Positions 25,687 to 34,081 of a stretch of 64,000 nucleotides of DNA are shown here, piece by piece. Both the position numbers and the translations under genes were made by a program. This DNA comes from CAVZMI01 sp050011775 (GTDB lineage Bacteria; Bacteroidota; Ignavibacteria; UBA10030; CAVZMI01), in the NCBI GenBank assembly GCA_050011775.1, contig JBEKIL010000015.1, positions 1 to 64,000 of the forward strand, in the 5' to 3' direction. The notes under the pieces are model-generated. The model ran no database searches, was not told the origin of the DNA, and worked only from the letters and a program-made list of their open reading frames with translations. Every line of letters starts with the position of its first letter. Position 1 is the first letter of the stretch.

Positions 25687-26222
25687 TTTCTGCTTTCCGC
25701 TCAATGAATCGGCTGGTCTCAATTGTAAATGATGAATTTTTATCTGTCCGCCTAAGGTAGAATAATACATGTATCAGGGGCTGTCTCCACAGCCAGGTGG
25801 CCGAGCCTGTGGTGCCCTAAAGGACGACTTCGTCGAGCGAACCCTGAACCCCTCGGTGAACTCGGGGCAAGCGTAGTGAAGGGTGAGTCGAACCATTCTT
25901 AACAGTCATTCTTCGATCCGCCTTCCGCCTGCGCTCCGCTCCGACGGACGAGTCGGCGGACTCAGGGCAAGTATCGAGGCTACCGTCTATAACGCGAAAA
26001 ATGTTTCTATTTGCTGTGAAGGTTACCTCGATATGGCTGAAGAGAGTGCAGATTAACTCGGTAACCTGGCTATTGATTATTTTTCTGAGTATCAACAGCC
26101 CGGTGGCCGAGTAAAATTACCACCGAAAAAGCCATATCGAGGCCACTTATAGAAAAAACAATAAATCATCGAAGTCGCCATCCCCGCCTTGCATAAGAAG
26201 CGAATTCTATTAAATTAAAATC
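25687..26222. repeat. gene-free mosaic of palindromic repeat fragments
   Basis: A stretch of about 540 bases with no convincing gene. CAGCCAGGTGGCCGAG (about 25790-25805) recurs as CAGCCCGGTGGCCGAG (about 26096-26111). CCTCGATATGGCT (about 26026) is inverted as AGCCATATCGAGG (about 26131). CTCGGTGAACTCGGGGCAAGC (25853-25873) resembles the repeat near 5300. CCACAG..CTGTGG forms a local hairpin. This looks like an accumulation of small non-coding mobile or palindromic elements. Confidence 0.5.
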
Positions 26223-26846
26223 ATGATATCAATTTCCCTTCCAAATCAACTGACACTGCTCCGGATACTGCTTACCCCCGTCTTTGTCAGTCTGCTCTTC
26301 TCGCAGGATCACCGACTGCGACAATTGGCTTTTGTGGCTTTTACTGTCGCGTCAATGACGGATTGGTACGACGGGTGGGTGGCACGAAAATGGGGATATA
26401 TTTCACGATGGGGAAAATTCTTCGATCCACTCGCAGATAAAGTGTTGACTTCAGCGGCGTTTTTCGCTTTTGCCGTACTCGGCCTTGCGCAATACTGGAT
26501 GGTCTGGATTATTGTCATCAGAGATATCCTCATTACATTACTCCGTTCACTTGCCGAGTATAAAGACCAGACGGTTGTAACGACTTATTTTGCAAAAGTA
26601 AAAACATTCGCCCAGATGACACTGATCTATTATATCCTGATTTTGCATCTGGCAAAAACAACTCCCGGATTCTGGTCAGATCACCAGGTATTGTTCGACA
26701 TGCTTCTCAATCCGACACTTGTGTATATCTTAATGCTGATCATCACGATCATTACTCTCTGGACGGGCATCACCTACATCATCGATAACCGGAAGACTAT
26801 TCTGAATCTCTATGTCAGCCGTTCCCGAATCACCGAATCAGATTGA
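26223..26846 (+). CDS. pgsA: phosphatidylglycerophosphate synthase
   Basis: A 207-residue CDP-diacylglycerol-glycerol-3-phosphate 3-phosphatidyltransferase, the first committed step of phosphatidylglycerol synthesis in the inner membrane. N-Q-L-T-L-L-R starts the family's first helix, and the CDP-alcohol signature D-G-x2-A-R-x8-G-x3-D-x3-D is complete (about residues 44-66: DGWVAR, then WGKFFDPLADK). About five membrane helices follow. Its 3' end overlaps pgpA by 35 bases, giving a two-gene operon for consecutive steps. Confidence 0.93.
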   Translation: MISISLPNQLTLLRILLTPVFVSLLFSQDHRLRQLAFVAFTVASMTDWYDGWVARKWGYISRWGKFFDPLADKVLTSAAFFAFAVLGLAQYWMVWIIVIRDILITLLRSLAEYKDQTVVTTYFAKVKTFAQMTLIYYILILHLAKTTPGFWSDHQVLFDMLLNPTLVYILMLIITIITLWTGITYIIDNRKTILNLYVSRSRITESD

Positions 26847-27309
26847 TCGGAATGTTAAGAGTGTTCCCTTTCTCTTACGATTTATCAGCACCGGATTCGG
26901 TGCAGGGTATTCGCCCCTAATTCCCGGTACCGTCGGCACTTTAGTAGCACTTATATTTTATGCAATCCCCGGGTTTGAAACGACAATCGTAATGCTGTCC
27001 GCGATCGTTGCTGCTTTTACAATCGGCACATACGGAGCACATCTGGTTGAAAAGCAGAGCAGTCATGATCCGGGAATTATCGTGATAGATGAAATAGTTG
27101 GGATGTGGGTATCGCTGCTTTTTCTTCCGAAATCGCTAACGATCACAGCGGCTGCATTTATCCTGTTCCGTATCTCCGACATCATTAAACCATGGCCTGC
27201 ACGCTGGTTCCAGCATAAATCTGGCGGATTGGCAATAATGCTTGATGATGTATTTGCTGGGATGTATGTGAATATTGCGATTCAGTTGTGGCTGTGGTTC
27301 ATCCACTAA
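26812..27309 (+). CDS. pgpA: phosphatidylglycerophosphatase A
   Basis: A 165-residue membrane phosphatase that removes the phosphate from phosphatidylglycerophosphate. Family motifs are seen: F-G-A-G-Y-S-P-L-I-P-G-T-V-G-T (about residues 30-44), D-P-G-I-I-V-I-D-E-I-V-G-M-W (about 88-101), I-L-F-R-I-S-D-I-I-K-P-W-P (about 118-130) and M-L-D-D-V-F-A-G (144-151). The gene overlaps pgsA, so the two are probably translated in a coupled way. It is the last gene before the repeat/transposase island. Confidence 0.92.
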   Translation: MSAVPESPNQIDRNVKSVPFLLRFISTGFGAGYSPLIPGTVGTLVALIFYAIPGFETTIVMLSAIVAAFTIGTYGAHLVEKQSSHDPGIIVIDEIVGMWVSLLFLPKSLTITAAAFILFRISDIIKPWPARWFQHKSGGLAIMLDDVFAGMYVNIAIQLWLWFIH

Positions 27310-27340
27310 TCGTTTTTTCACAGCTTCGAGATGAACAGAT

Positions 27341-27452
27341 AAATCTCAACATGCCGCCCCTATGGCTCGCCTCGCTCCGCTCGGCGGAGCGGGGCCTCGT
27401 ACCGTTTCGTTAGCGGTTTTTCTATAAACATGTTGCGCCTACGGCGCTCTTT
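27341..27452. repeat. ~110-bp repeat flanking transposase (left copy)
   Basis: It runs from AAATCTCAACATGCCGCC to TTGCGCCTACGGCGCTC and contains CTCGCTCCGCTCGGCGGAGCG and TTTCTATAAACATG. It is a direct repeat, roughly three-quarters or more identical by eye, of 28199-28309 on the other side of the Y1 transposase. The central CGCTCCGCTCGGCGGAGCG is a hairpin. Confidence 0.75.
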
Positions 27453-27582
27453 CACAAAATAGCTTTTCTAGAAACGTTCAGCGCCACGACGCTTATTAAC
27501 AATCCGACTATTATTCACCGATGACGTGCATACAACGCTCATGTATTCACAATACAAAACTCTAAATTCAACATTTCAAAAA

Positions 27583-27655
27583 CCCCGTAGGGGTGATATG
27601 TTTATAGAAAAGCATAACAAAAAAAGGAATGAACCCCGTCGGGGTGATATGTGGA
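27583..27655. repeat. two short ACCCCG-hairpin repeats
   Basis: AACCCCGTAGGGGTGATATG (about 27582-27601) and AACCCCGTCGGGGTGATATG (about 27632-27651) are near-identical direct repeats about 50 bases apart. The first continues as TTTATAGAAAAGC, the reverse complement of the GCTTTTCTATAAACATAT core in the flanking repeats. Their orientation is therefore opposite to the repeats at 27341 and 28199. Confidence 0.7.
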
Positions 27656-27666
27656 AAAAGGATAAA

Positions 27667-28134
27667 TCAATCTATCGCGATCCATTTAAAAAGATATTCT
27701 TCGTTATACGCAACATTGTATTCCTGTAGTATCGCAATGTATTCTTCCTTAAAATTCCTCTTTTTGTGATGGTATTCTTGATTCGTGATGTAATGAATAA
27801 TCCTATCAAGATCTCCTTCACCGCACGAAAACACACCGAACCCCTCCTGCCAATTAAATCGACATTTTAATAATCTGTATTCATTGATAAAGCGGGAAGA
27901 ATTCGCCTTAATATCCCTTACAATTGTCGAGACTGCAATATCCGGTTTTAATCCAAGTAGAATATGGGTATGATCAGGCATGCAACATATTGATATCAAT
28001 TTCTGGTTTTTATTTGTAACTATCCCGGATATATATTTTTGCATTTCTTCACGAACCCCCGAGGAAATGAGATTCAAGCGATTCTGGACAGCAAATATAA
28101 CATGGAAATAGATTTTCGAAAATGTGTTTGCCAT
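27667..28134 (-). CDS. single-domain Y1/HUH transposase (RAYT/IS200-like)
   Basis: A 155-residue Y1 transposase (REP-associated/IS200-IS605 TnpA-like). The HUH metal motif is in C-M-P-D-H-T-H-I-L-L-G-L (H-T-H), and the helix with the catalytic tyrosine is I-I-H-Y-I-T-N-Q-E-Y-H-H. The N-terminal M-A-N-T-F-S-K-I-Y-F-H-V-I-F-A-V and C-terminal Y-L-F-K-W-I are typical of the large Bacteroidota family. ATG 28134 starts the family-consistent N-terminus; an upstream start would add residues not normally present. No TnpB or accessory gene is present, and it is flanked by palindromic repeats, so it probably mobilises or maintains those repeats. It seems intact. Confidence 0.88.
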   Translation of the reverse strand: MANTFSKIYFHVIFAVQNRLNLISSGVREEMQKYISGIVTNKNQKLISICCMPDHTHILLGLKPDIAVSTIVRDIKANSSRFINEYRLLKCRFNWQEGFGVFSCGEGDLDRIIHYITNQEYHHKKRNFKEEYIAILQEYNVAYNEEYLFKWIAID

Positions 28135-28198
28135 GGCATGAATAATGAAAATGTTGATTGGAGTCAAAAAAATCCATTCGCCGAATTTTTCCCTTAAT

Positions 28199-28309
28199 AA
28201 ATCTCAACATATCGCCCCGATGGCTCGCCTCGCTCCGCTCGGCGGAGCGGGGGCTCGTTTCGCTTTCCGATGGCTTTTCTATAAACATATCGCGCCTGCA
28301 GCGCTCATT
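28199..28309. repeat. ~110-bp repeat flanking transposase (right copy)
   Basis: This is a direct repeat of 27341-27452: AAATCTCAACATATCGCCCC, then CTCGCTCCGCTCGGCGGAGCG, then TTTTCTATAAACATATCGCG. A third partial copy, starting ATATCACCCCGATTGAGC and including TTTTCTATGAACATACCGCGCC, lies at about 28355-28420. Confidence 0.75.
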
Positions 28310-28354
28310 TATACTCTCGCAATCCTTATATTACATAGAACGAAAGCAGGTTAC

Positions 28355-28420
28355 ATATATCACCCCGATTGAGCTTGTTTCGCTTTCCGATGGTTTTTCT
28401 ATGAACATACCGCGCCTTCC
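28355..28420. repeat. partial third copy of the transposase-flanking repeat
   Basis: CGTTTCGCTTTCCGATGG-like and TTTTCTATGAACATACCGCGCC segments match the right part of 28199-28309. The left GC-rich hairpin is missing. No gene overlaps it, and the next gene, cinA, starts about 110 bases later. Confidence 0.6.
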
Positions 28421-28533
28421 GCCTACACTACGTTCCGGCGGACATGTCAAAAATCCATACGGATCATTTTTAACCGTTATTTTAAGGAAAAAATTATCTT
28501 TGTTTATCATTCATCCCAATCGTATATTATTCC

Positions 28534-29784
28534 ATGCGTGCAGAAATCATTACCATAGGTGACGAACTTCTGATCGGTCAGGTTATCAATACCAACCAGG
28601 CCTTCATAGCCGAAAAATTGAACAGCGTCGGGATTGCCGTCGCCCGGATGACCACCGTCGGTGACGATGAAGAAATGATGCTGAAGGCATTTAAAAACGC
28701 GTACCGAACATATGATGTTGTGTGCGTAACGGGAGGATTGGGACCGACTCACGATGATATTACAAAGAAAGTTATCTGCAAATTCTTTCAGACCGATCTG
28801 ATCATGGATCAGGGAATCCTCGAGAATATCAAGGCAATCCTGGGTAGACGGAATATACCCCTATTAAAAGCGTCCGAGGAACAAGCAATGGTCCCCGGGG
28901 GATGTACTGTATTTCCGAACAGTATGGGTTCCGCACCGGGTATTTTGTTTGATCGCGATGGAAAATTTTTCATCGCAATGCCCGGCGTACCGTTTGAAAT
29001 GAAAAGTATCATGGAAGAATCCGTTGTACCGTATTTCCGGACACATGCATCCGGACACGTGATACTGCATCATACTTTAAAGACAACAGGTATTGCCGAA
29101 TCAGTGCTTGCGTCACGGCTTGGAAATGTCGAGGAATTCCTTGACGGGGCAACCCTCGCGTTTCTGCCATCGCCACAGGGAACACGCCTGCGCATAACCG
29201 TCAACGAGCCGTCGGTTCCTGCAGCTGAGAAGAAAATTCAGGAAGTAGAACAACAGATCCGCGCGAAAGTCGATAAATATATTTATGCGACAGGCGAAGA
29301 AGATCTCGAGGAAATAGTCGGGCACATCCTGAAGGAACGGAAAATGACGATTGCTGTGGCCGAATCGTGTACCGGCGGGATGATAGCAGACCGTTTGACG
29401 AATGTTCCGGGAAGTTCGGAATACCTCGAACGGGGAGTCGTAACATATAGCAATGCTTCGAAGATTGAACTGCTCGGTGTTCCGTCTGAGCTCATTATCC
29501 GGCATGGCGCGGTAAGCCGTGAAGTAGCTCTTGCCATGGCTGAGGGAATCCGAAAAACCGCCAAGACGACAATCGGCATTTCCACGACGGGTATAGCCGG
29601 ACCGTCGGGCGGCACGCCTGAAAAGCCGGTCGGTCTTGTCTGGATCGGTTATGCAGATACGGAAAGTTCATTTGCGCTTCAATTTAATTTCGGCAATAAC
29701 CGGATGCGGACAAAAGAGCGGGCTTCACAAGCGGCACTGGAGCTGGTGAGGAGAAAAATCCTTTCGATTGCTCTGGAACAATAG
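28534..29784 (+). CDS. cinA: CinA: nicotinamide-nucleotide amidohydrolase / MoaB-like
   Basis: A 416-residue two-domain protein. The N-terminal MoaB/CinA domain (about 1-170) opens M-R-A-E-I-I-T-I-G-D-E-L-L-I-G-Q-V and includes V-T-G-G-L-G-P-T-H-D-D and P-G-V-P-F-E-M. The C-terminal CinA amidohydrolase domain (about 260-416) carries V-A-E-S-C-T-G-G and S-T-T-G-I-A-G-P-S-G-G. It recycles NMN to nicotinic acid mononucleotide, and the gene is also often linked to competence and recA. The ATG lies near the end of an AT-rich stretch without a strong ribosome site. recA follows two genes downstream, as in many genomes. Confidence 0.93.
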   Translation: MRAEIITIGDELLIGQVINTNQAFIAEKLNSVGIAVARMTTVGDDEEMMLKAFKNAYRTYDVVCVTGGLGPTHDDITKKVICKFFQTDLIMDQGILENIKAILGRRNIPLLKASEEQAMVPGGCTVFPNSMGSAPGILFDRDGKFFIAMPGVPFEMKSIMEESVVPYFRTHASGHVILHHTLKTTGIAESVLASRLGNVEEFLDGATLAFLPSPQGTRLRITVNEPSVPAAEKKIQEVEQQIRAKVDKYIYATGEEDLEEIVGHILKERKMTIAVAESCTGGMIADRLTNVPGSSEYLERGVVTYSNASKIELLGVPSELIIRHGAVSREVALAMAEGIRKTAKTTIGISTTGIAGPSGGTPEKPVGLVWIGYADTESSFALQFNFGNNRMRTKERASQAALELVRRKILSIALEQ

Positions 29785-29996
29785 ACTACAACATTTATAA
29801 TGAATAGAATAGTAAGCCCCATACTCTGTGACCTTTGTGGACCCTCTGAGTCCTCTGTGTCAGTGCTCTTATTATTAATTTCGATTTTAAAAAGAGAGCA
29901 CCGTACCACTCATTGCCCTGAATAATGCTGTGGTATTATATTTTAGAAAAAGAAATTATATATTCATCGCCCACGGAGTTAAAATAACTAAGACAA

Positions 29997-30563
29997 ATGG
30001 CATCAATCCGCACATTCATAGCGATCCCGACTCCCGACAATGTCAGGCAAGTGTTGAGCGAAATTCAGGCTGAATTGAAGACCTCGCGTGCCGAGGTCAA
30101 ATGGGAACCGCACGAAAAGCTCCATATTACACTTCGTTTTCTAGGAAATGTCGACGAGCGTCAACTCCCTCAACTGATGACCGAATGTTCAAATGTCGTC
30201 TGTAACCTCCCATCGTTCTCTTTAATATACGAGGGACTCGGTTGTTTTCCCGATACACGAAACCCACGCATAATCTGGGCCGGTTCACATAATGATGATG
30301 GGACACTTGTCCGGATAAAAAAAAATATAGACGATATTGTAGTACGATATGGTTTTGAACGCGAAAATAGGTCATTTCACCCCCATATCACTCTAGCAAG
30401 AGTAAAGGGAAGACAAAATATTCCGAGCTTGATTAAAATGTTCCAAAGCGTTACATTTGAACCACATCCAGTAATCATCGATGAGGTTCACTTCATGAAG
30501 AGTGAGCTTCGTTCTACCGGCTCCATTTACACAAGAATGCAAATCATTGCACTACAAAGATAA
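29997..30563 (+). CDS. thpR: RNA 2',3'-cyclic phosphodiesterase
   Basis: A 188-residue LigT/ThpR 2H phosphoesterase. The two HxT motifs are present: H-I-T-L-R-F-L-G (about 41-48) and H-P-H-I-T-L-A-R-V (about 124-132). The start R-T-F-I-A-I and internal G-L-G-C-F-P are also conserved. It opens 2',3'-cyclic phosphates at RNA ends (in vitro, RNA 2'-5' ligation). The gene ends 9 bases before recA, forming the common cinA-thpR-recA cluster. Confidence 0.92.
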   Translation: MASIRTFIAIPTPDNVRQVLSEIQAELKTSRAEVKWEPHEKLHITLRFLGNVDERQLPQLMTECSNVVCNLPSFSLIYEGLGCFPDTRNPRIIWAGSHNDDGTLVRIKKNIDDIVVRYGFERENRSFHPHITLARVKGRQNIPSLIKMFQSVTFEPHPVIIDEVHFMKSELRSTGSIYTRMQIIALQR

Positions 30564-30572
30564 GGAGTTCGC

Positions 30573-31667
30573 ATGGCTGATGAGAGCACAAAAACACAGC
30601 GTCTGCAAGCATTAAAAAACGCAATCGACCAGATTGAAAAAGAGCATGGCAAAGGTGCTGTCATGCGGCTTGGAGAAGGTCCGGTCGCCAAGATTGAATC
30701 AATCTCCACCGGCTCGATTTCACTTGATGCCGCTCTGGGCATCGGGGGCGTCCCTAGGGGAAGGGTAATCGAAATCTATGGTCCTGAATCATCGGGGAAA
30801 ACGACCCTGTGTCTCCATATTATTACCGAAGCTCAAAAGGCGGGAGGGCTTGCTGCGTTCATTGATGCTGAAAATGCAATGGATATGGGATATGCAAAAC
30901 GTCTCGGTGTAAACGTGAACGACCTTCTTCTTTCCCAACCCGAATTTGGAGAGCAGGCGCTGGAGATCGTGGAAACACTCGTTCGAAGCGGCGCATTGGA
31001 TGTTATCGTCATCGATTCTGTTGCAGCACTTACTCCGCGCGCCGAGATCGAGGGGGAGATGGGCGATCCACAAATGGGTATACAGGCACGGCTTATGTCA
31101 CAGGCACTACGGAAATTGACTTCTGCAATTGCCAAATCGAACACTTCCGTCATCTTCACTAACCAGCTTCGCATGAAAATCGGCGTGATGTTCGGCAATC
31201 CGGAAACGACAACGGGTGGGAATGCCCTCAAGTTTTATGCATCGGTTCGGATGGATGTCAGACGGATCGAAGCATTGAAAGACGGCACGAACGTCATCGG
31301 CAACAGAACAAAAGTGAAAGTTGTGAAGAATAAAGTCGCACCACCGTTCCGAGAAGCACAATTTGATATTCTTTATAATGAAGGCATTTCAAAACTCGGC
31401 GACCTGATCGATACGGCGGTCGAGTTGAACGTAATACAGAAGAGTGGTGCCTGGTTCTCGTACGGTCCCGAGCGTATCGGCCAGGGGCGGGAAGCAGTAA
31501 AGAAATATCTGCAGGAATCACCAAAAATGATGACGGAAGTTGAGAATACCGTACGTGCAAAGCTTGGTCTCCCTCAGCGGCAGATCGCGACACCGCCGAC
31601 GACACCACCAAAACCTGAAAAAGTCGAACCACCACAGACTGCTAAGAAACCGGCACAAAAACCATAG
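30573..31667 (+). CDS. recA: recombinase A
   Basis: A 364-residue RecA, the DNA strand-exchange ATPase for homologous recombination and the SOS response. Walker A is GPESSGKT (70-77), Walker B is V-I-V-I-D-S-V-A-A-L, and loops L1/L2 (E-G-E-M-G-D, G-N-P-E-T-T-T-G-G-N) are conserved. The residue after the catalytic Glu100 is Asn101, where E. coli and most relatives have His, and the nearby D-P is D-M; this is a small but noteworthy deviation. The C-terminus is a Pro/Lys-rich tail instead of an acidic one. AAGGAG lies 6 bases before ATG. recX lies two genes downstream. Confidence 0.97.
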   Translation: MADESTKTQRLQALKNAIDQIEKEHGKGAVMRLGEGPVAKIESISTGSISLDAALGIGGVPRGRVIEIYGPESSGKTTLCLHIITEAQKAGGLAAFIDAENAMDMGYAKRLGVNVNDLLLSQPEFGEQALEIVETLVRSGALDVIVIDSVAALTPRAEIEGEMGDPQMGIQARLMSQALRKLTSAIAKSNTSVIFTNQLRMKIGVMFGNPETTTGGNALKFYASVRMDVRRIEALKDGTNVIGNRTKVKVVKNKVAPPFREAQFDILYNEGISKLGDLIDTAVELNVIQKSGAWFSYGPERIGQGREAVKKYLQESPKMMTEVENTVRAKLGLPQRQIATPPTTPPKPEKVEPPQTAKKPAQKP

Positions 31668-31680
31668 GATCACGTCTCAA

Positions 31681-32367
31681 ATGCCGCATATAGAAACTCA
31701 CTTTACCGGATCGGAGACAGTCCGTGATATTGTAATAGGAATGTCGGATGGCCTAACCGTTCCTTTCGCTCTTGCAGCCGGACTGACAGGTGCCGTGGTT
31801 GCCTCGGGGATCATTGTAACCGCGGGACTTGCAGAGATTGCAGCCGGTTCGATAGCGATGGGACTGGGCGGATACCTCGCTGCCAAAAGTGAGGCTGAGC
31901 ATTATGATTCAGAAAGACTTCGTGAACAACGTGAAGTAAAAGAAATCCCGGAAGAAGAAAAAGCTGAAATTACAAGGGTGTTCGAGGAATACGGAATAAC
32001 GGAAGAGGAAAGTAAAATAGTCGTCTCAGCACTCAGCCGAAGGCCCGAGGAATGGATTGATTTTATGATGCGTTTTGAACTCGGCCTTGAAAAACCAAAT
32101 CCCCGGAGGGCGTTGACAAGTGCCCTGACAATTGCCGGAGCGTATATTACAGGGGGATTCATACCACTTGGTCCTTACATGCTTTTCTCGAGCATTCGGA
32201 CAGCTCTCTGGATGTCTGTTGTAGTAACGTTTCTTGCACTCATTATCTTCGGATACGTTAAAGGCCGTTTTACCGGAGTGGCTCCGTTTCGAAGCGCATT
32301 CCAGACTGTTCTTATAGGTGGATTGGCAGCGATAACAGCCTTCGGACTTGCACGTTTGTTTTCGTAA
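31681..32367 (+). CDS. VIT1/CCC1-family iron/manganese transporter
   Basis: A 228-residue membrane protein of the VIT1/CCC1 (DUF125) group. Early T-V-R-D-I-V-I-G-M-S-D-G-L-T-V-P-F-A-L-A-A-G-L is the family hallmark, followed by M-G-L-G-G-Y-L-A-A-K-S-E-A-E-H-Y and a soluble, Glu-rich metal-binding stretch (about 80-135: E-I-P-E-E-E-K-A-E-I, E-E-Y-G-I-T-E-E-E). Later helices hold P-L-G-P-Y-M. Such proteins export Fe2+ or Mn2+ or store it in vacuoles. It lies 13 bases after recA and 13 before recX, so it interrupts the usual recA-recX pair. Confidence 0.9.
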   Translation: MPHIETHFTGSETVRDIVIGMSDGLTVPFALAAGLTGAVVASGIIVTAGLAEIAAGSIAMGLGGYLAAKSEAEHYDSERLREQREVKEIPEEEKAEITRVFEEYGITEEESKIVVSALSRRPEEWIDFMMRFELGLEKPNPRRALTSALTIAGAYITGGFIPLGPYMLFSSIRTALWMSVVVTFLALIIFGYVKGRFTGVAPFRSAFQTVLIGGLAAITAFGLARLFS

Positions 32368-32380
32368 AGCGAATCTTTTA

Positions 32381-33022
32381 ATGCGAATTACTGCGATAGA
32401 ACCGCAGAAGAAGGATCCGGCACGGAAAAATCTCATCGTCAATGGGAAATTTCTCTTCGGCATCAGCACCGATGTTCTCATTCAGTTAGGACTTCGACGC
32501 GGGGATCAGGTTGACGAAAGTCTCATAGCAAAAATCCATGCAGCTGAAGAGCTCTTTCAGGCAAAGCGGAAGGCGCTCGATTATCTCTCGCGGCGAATGC
32601 ACAGTGAAAAAGAACTGAATCAAAAACTTCAGAAAAAAGGGTTCTCGGCTGATACAATCCTTAGACTTATTGACGATTTCCGTTCGTCCGGCTATCTCAA
32701 CGATACACAATTCGCCGTAGCCTATGTTACAGATTGTTTGCAGAAGCGCCCGATCGGGCGACGGTCGCTCTTCCAGCGATTGCGTCTCAAGGGTATCCAC
32801 AAGGAAATTATCGACAATGTACTGACGGCCACGCTTGAAACCCAGAAAGAAGAAACAATTGCCCTGGCTGTCGCAAGAAAAAAACTCAGGGTTTCACGAT
32901 CACAATTTGAAAGACTCGATCTCAATAAACAAAAACAGAGACTTGCACAATTTCTCGCTCAACGTGGATTCGAATGGGAAATCATAGGTCATGTCGTGAA
33001 CGAGGTATTACACAAGGAATGA
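32381..33022 (+). CDS. recX: RecX regulator of RecA
   Basis: A 213-residue RecX built of three-helix repeats. Elements L-S-R-R-M-H-S-E-K-E-L, L-I-D-D-F-R-S-S-G-Y-L-N-D-T-Q-F-A, and R-P-I-G-R-R-S-L-F-Q-R-L-R-L-K-G-I are family signatures. It binds within the RecA filament groove and limits its activity. ATG 32381 matches the typical N-terminus, although the ribosome site is weak; a longer upstream start would run through the end of the previous gene. Together with recA it marks a recombination operon. Confidence 0.92.
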   Translation: MRITAIEPQKKDPARKNLIVNGKFLFGISTDVLIQLGLRRGDQVDESLIAKIHAAEELFQAKRKALDYLSRRMHSEKELNQKLQKKGFSADTILRLIDDFRSSGYLNDTQFAVAYVTDCLQKRPIGRRSLFQRLRLKGIHKEIIDNVLTATLETQKEETIALAVARKKLRVSRSQFERLDLNKQKQRLAQFLAQRGFEWEIIGHVVNEVLHKE

Positions 33023-33028
33023 GAATTT

Positions 33029-34081
33029 ATGCTTCATGCATTTCTATCATCGAATATTGGTAAGGTAACGGTTGTTCTCATTGTTGTTACCCTTGCACTA
33101 TTTATTGCAGCGCAATTTTTAAGTATCGGGATTCTTGTGCTGATTTCCGGAATAATCACATTTTTCCTCTGGCCGATTGTCGAATGGTTCGAACGGCACA
33201 TGGTTTCACGCACTATTAGCATACTGGGAATTTTTATAGTGGGTTTTGGATCTATTGCCTGGATTATCTCCCTATTACTACCTGTGCTCATCAGTGACCT
33301 CTCAGTACTTGGAAACACTGTCCAGCAGTTTCCATTCGCGGCACGAATACGCGGGATAGAGGAAGAAATCCGAAAAATAATCCCTATGATCCATCCGGGA
33401 GATATCAGCTCCCGCATCCAGTCGGGACTCACTTCGCTCATCTCGCAGGCCATGGATATTCTTTCAAACGTCGCCTCGATTATAACGTTTGCAACCATCA
33501 TTCCCTTCATCGTATTTTTCCTGCTTAAAGATGGTCCCCAGATGCAAAAGGGATTTGTGGAACTCATCCCGAACCGATATTTTGAGATGGGACTGAATGT
33601 CCTCTACAAAATTCGCACCCAGCTAAAACAATATATCCGTGGAGTGATAATTGAGGCGATCATAGTCGGGTCTCTTGTAACCATTGGCCTGTTGTTGTTC
33701 GGAATCCAGAACGCACCGGTACTCGGACTTGTCTCCATGATCCTAAATCTCATACCGTATATCGGTCCGTTAATAAGCGCTATCAGCGCAATAGTCGTGT
33801 CTATGAACCAGTTTGGTGGATTGACTATGGTGTTTCCGTTAGCTCTTATGTTCATTGGAATTCGTTTGTTTGACGATATGATCATAATCCCATTTCTTTA
33901 CTCACGGAGTGTCGAGACACATCCGGTTGCCGTGATTTTGTACATCTTTATCGGTAGCCAGCTCATCGGTGTTATCGGGATGGTTCTTGCTATTCCGGTT
34001 GCGACAGTCATAAAAGTCATTATGAAAGAAACATACTGGGGACTCGAACATTACCAGCTCGCTCATCAGCAAAACCAATGA
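33029..34081 (+). CDS. AI-2E family transporter (PerM/TqsA-like), copy 1
   Basis: A 350-residue inner-membrane protein with about eight helices. The family pattern is clear: an N-terminal pair of helices, a large soluble loop (about 90-160), then P-F-I-V-F-F-L-L-K-D-G, V-I-I-E-A-I-I-V-G and L-N-L-I-P-Y-I-G-P-L-I-S. Family members are proposed to move autoinducer-2, sodium or protons; the substrate cannot be told here. It overlaps the next gene (a paralogue) in ATGA fashion. Confidence 0.88.
   Translation: MLHAFLSSNIGKVTVVLIVVTLALFIAAQFLSIGILVLISGIITFFLWPIVEWFERHMVSRTISILGIFIVGFGSIAWIISLLLPVLISDLSVLGNTVQQFPFAARIRGIEEEIRKIIPMIHPGDISSRIQSGLTSLISQAMDILSNVASIITFATIIPFIVFFLLKDGPQMQKGFVELIPNRYFEMGLNVLYKIRTQLKQYIRGVIIEAIIVGSLVTIGLLLFGIQNAPVLGLVSMILNLIPYIGPLISAISAIVVSMNQFGGLTMVFPLALMFIGIRLFDDMIIIPFLYSRSVETHPVAVILYIFIGSQLIGVIGMVLAIPVATVIKVIMKETYWGLEHYQLAHQQNQ

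Noticed and set aside
27583..28420. CRISPR array
   Set aside because: The repeats near the transposase differ in length, are in both orientations and lack regular unique spacers; no cas genes nearby.
29820..29880. Text-like stretch CTTTGTGGACCCTCTGAGTC
   Set aside because: Repeats of this kind are seen in many genomes' intergenic DNA; no structure or partner copy was found in this window.
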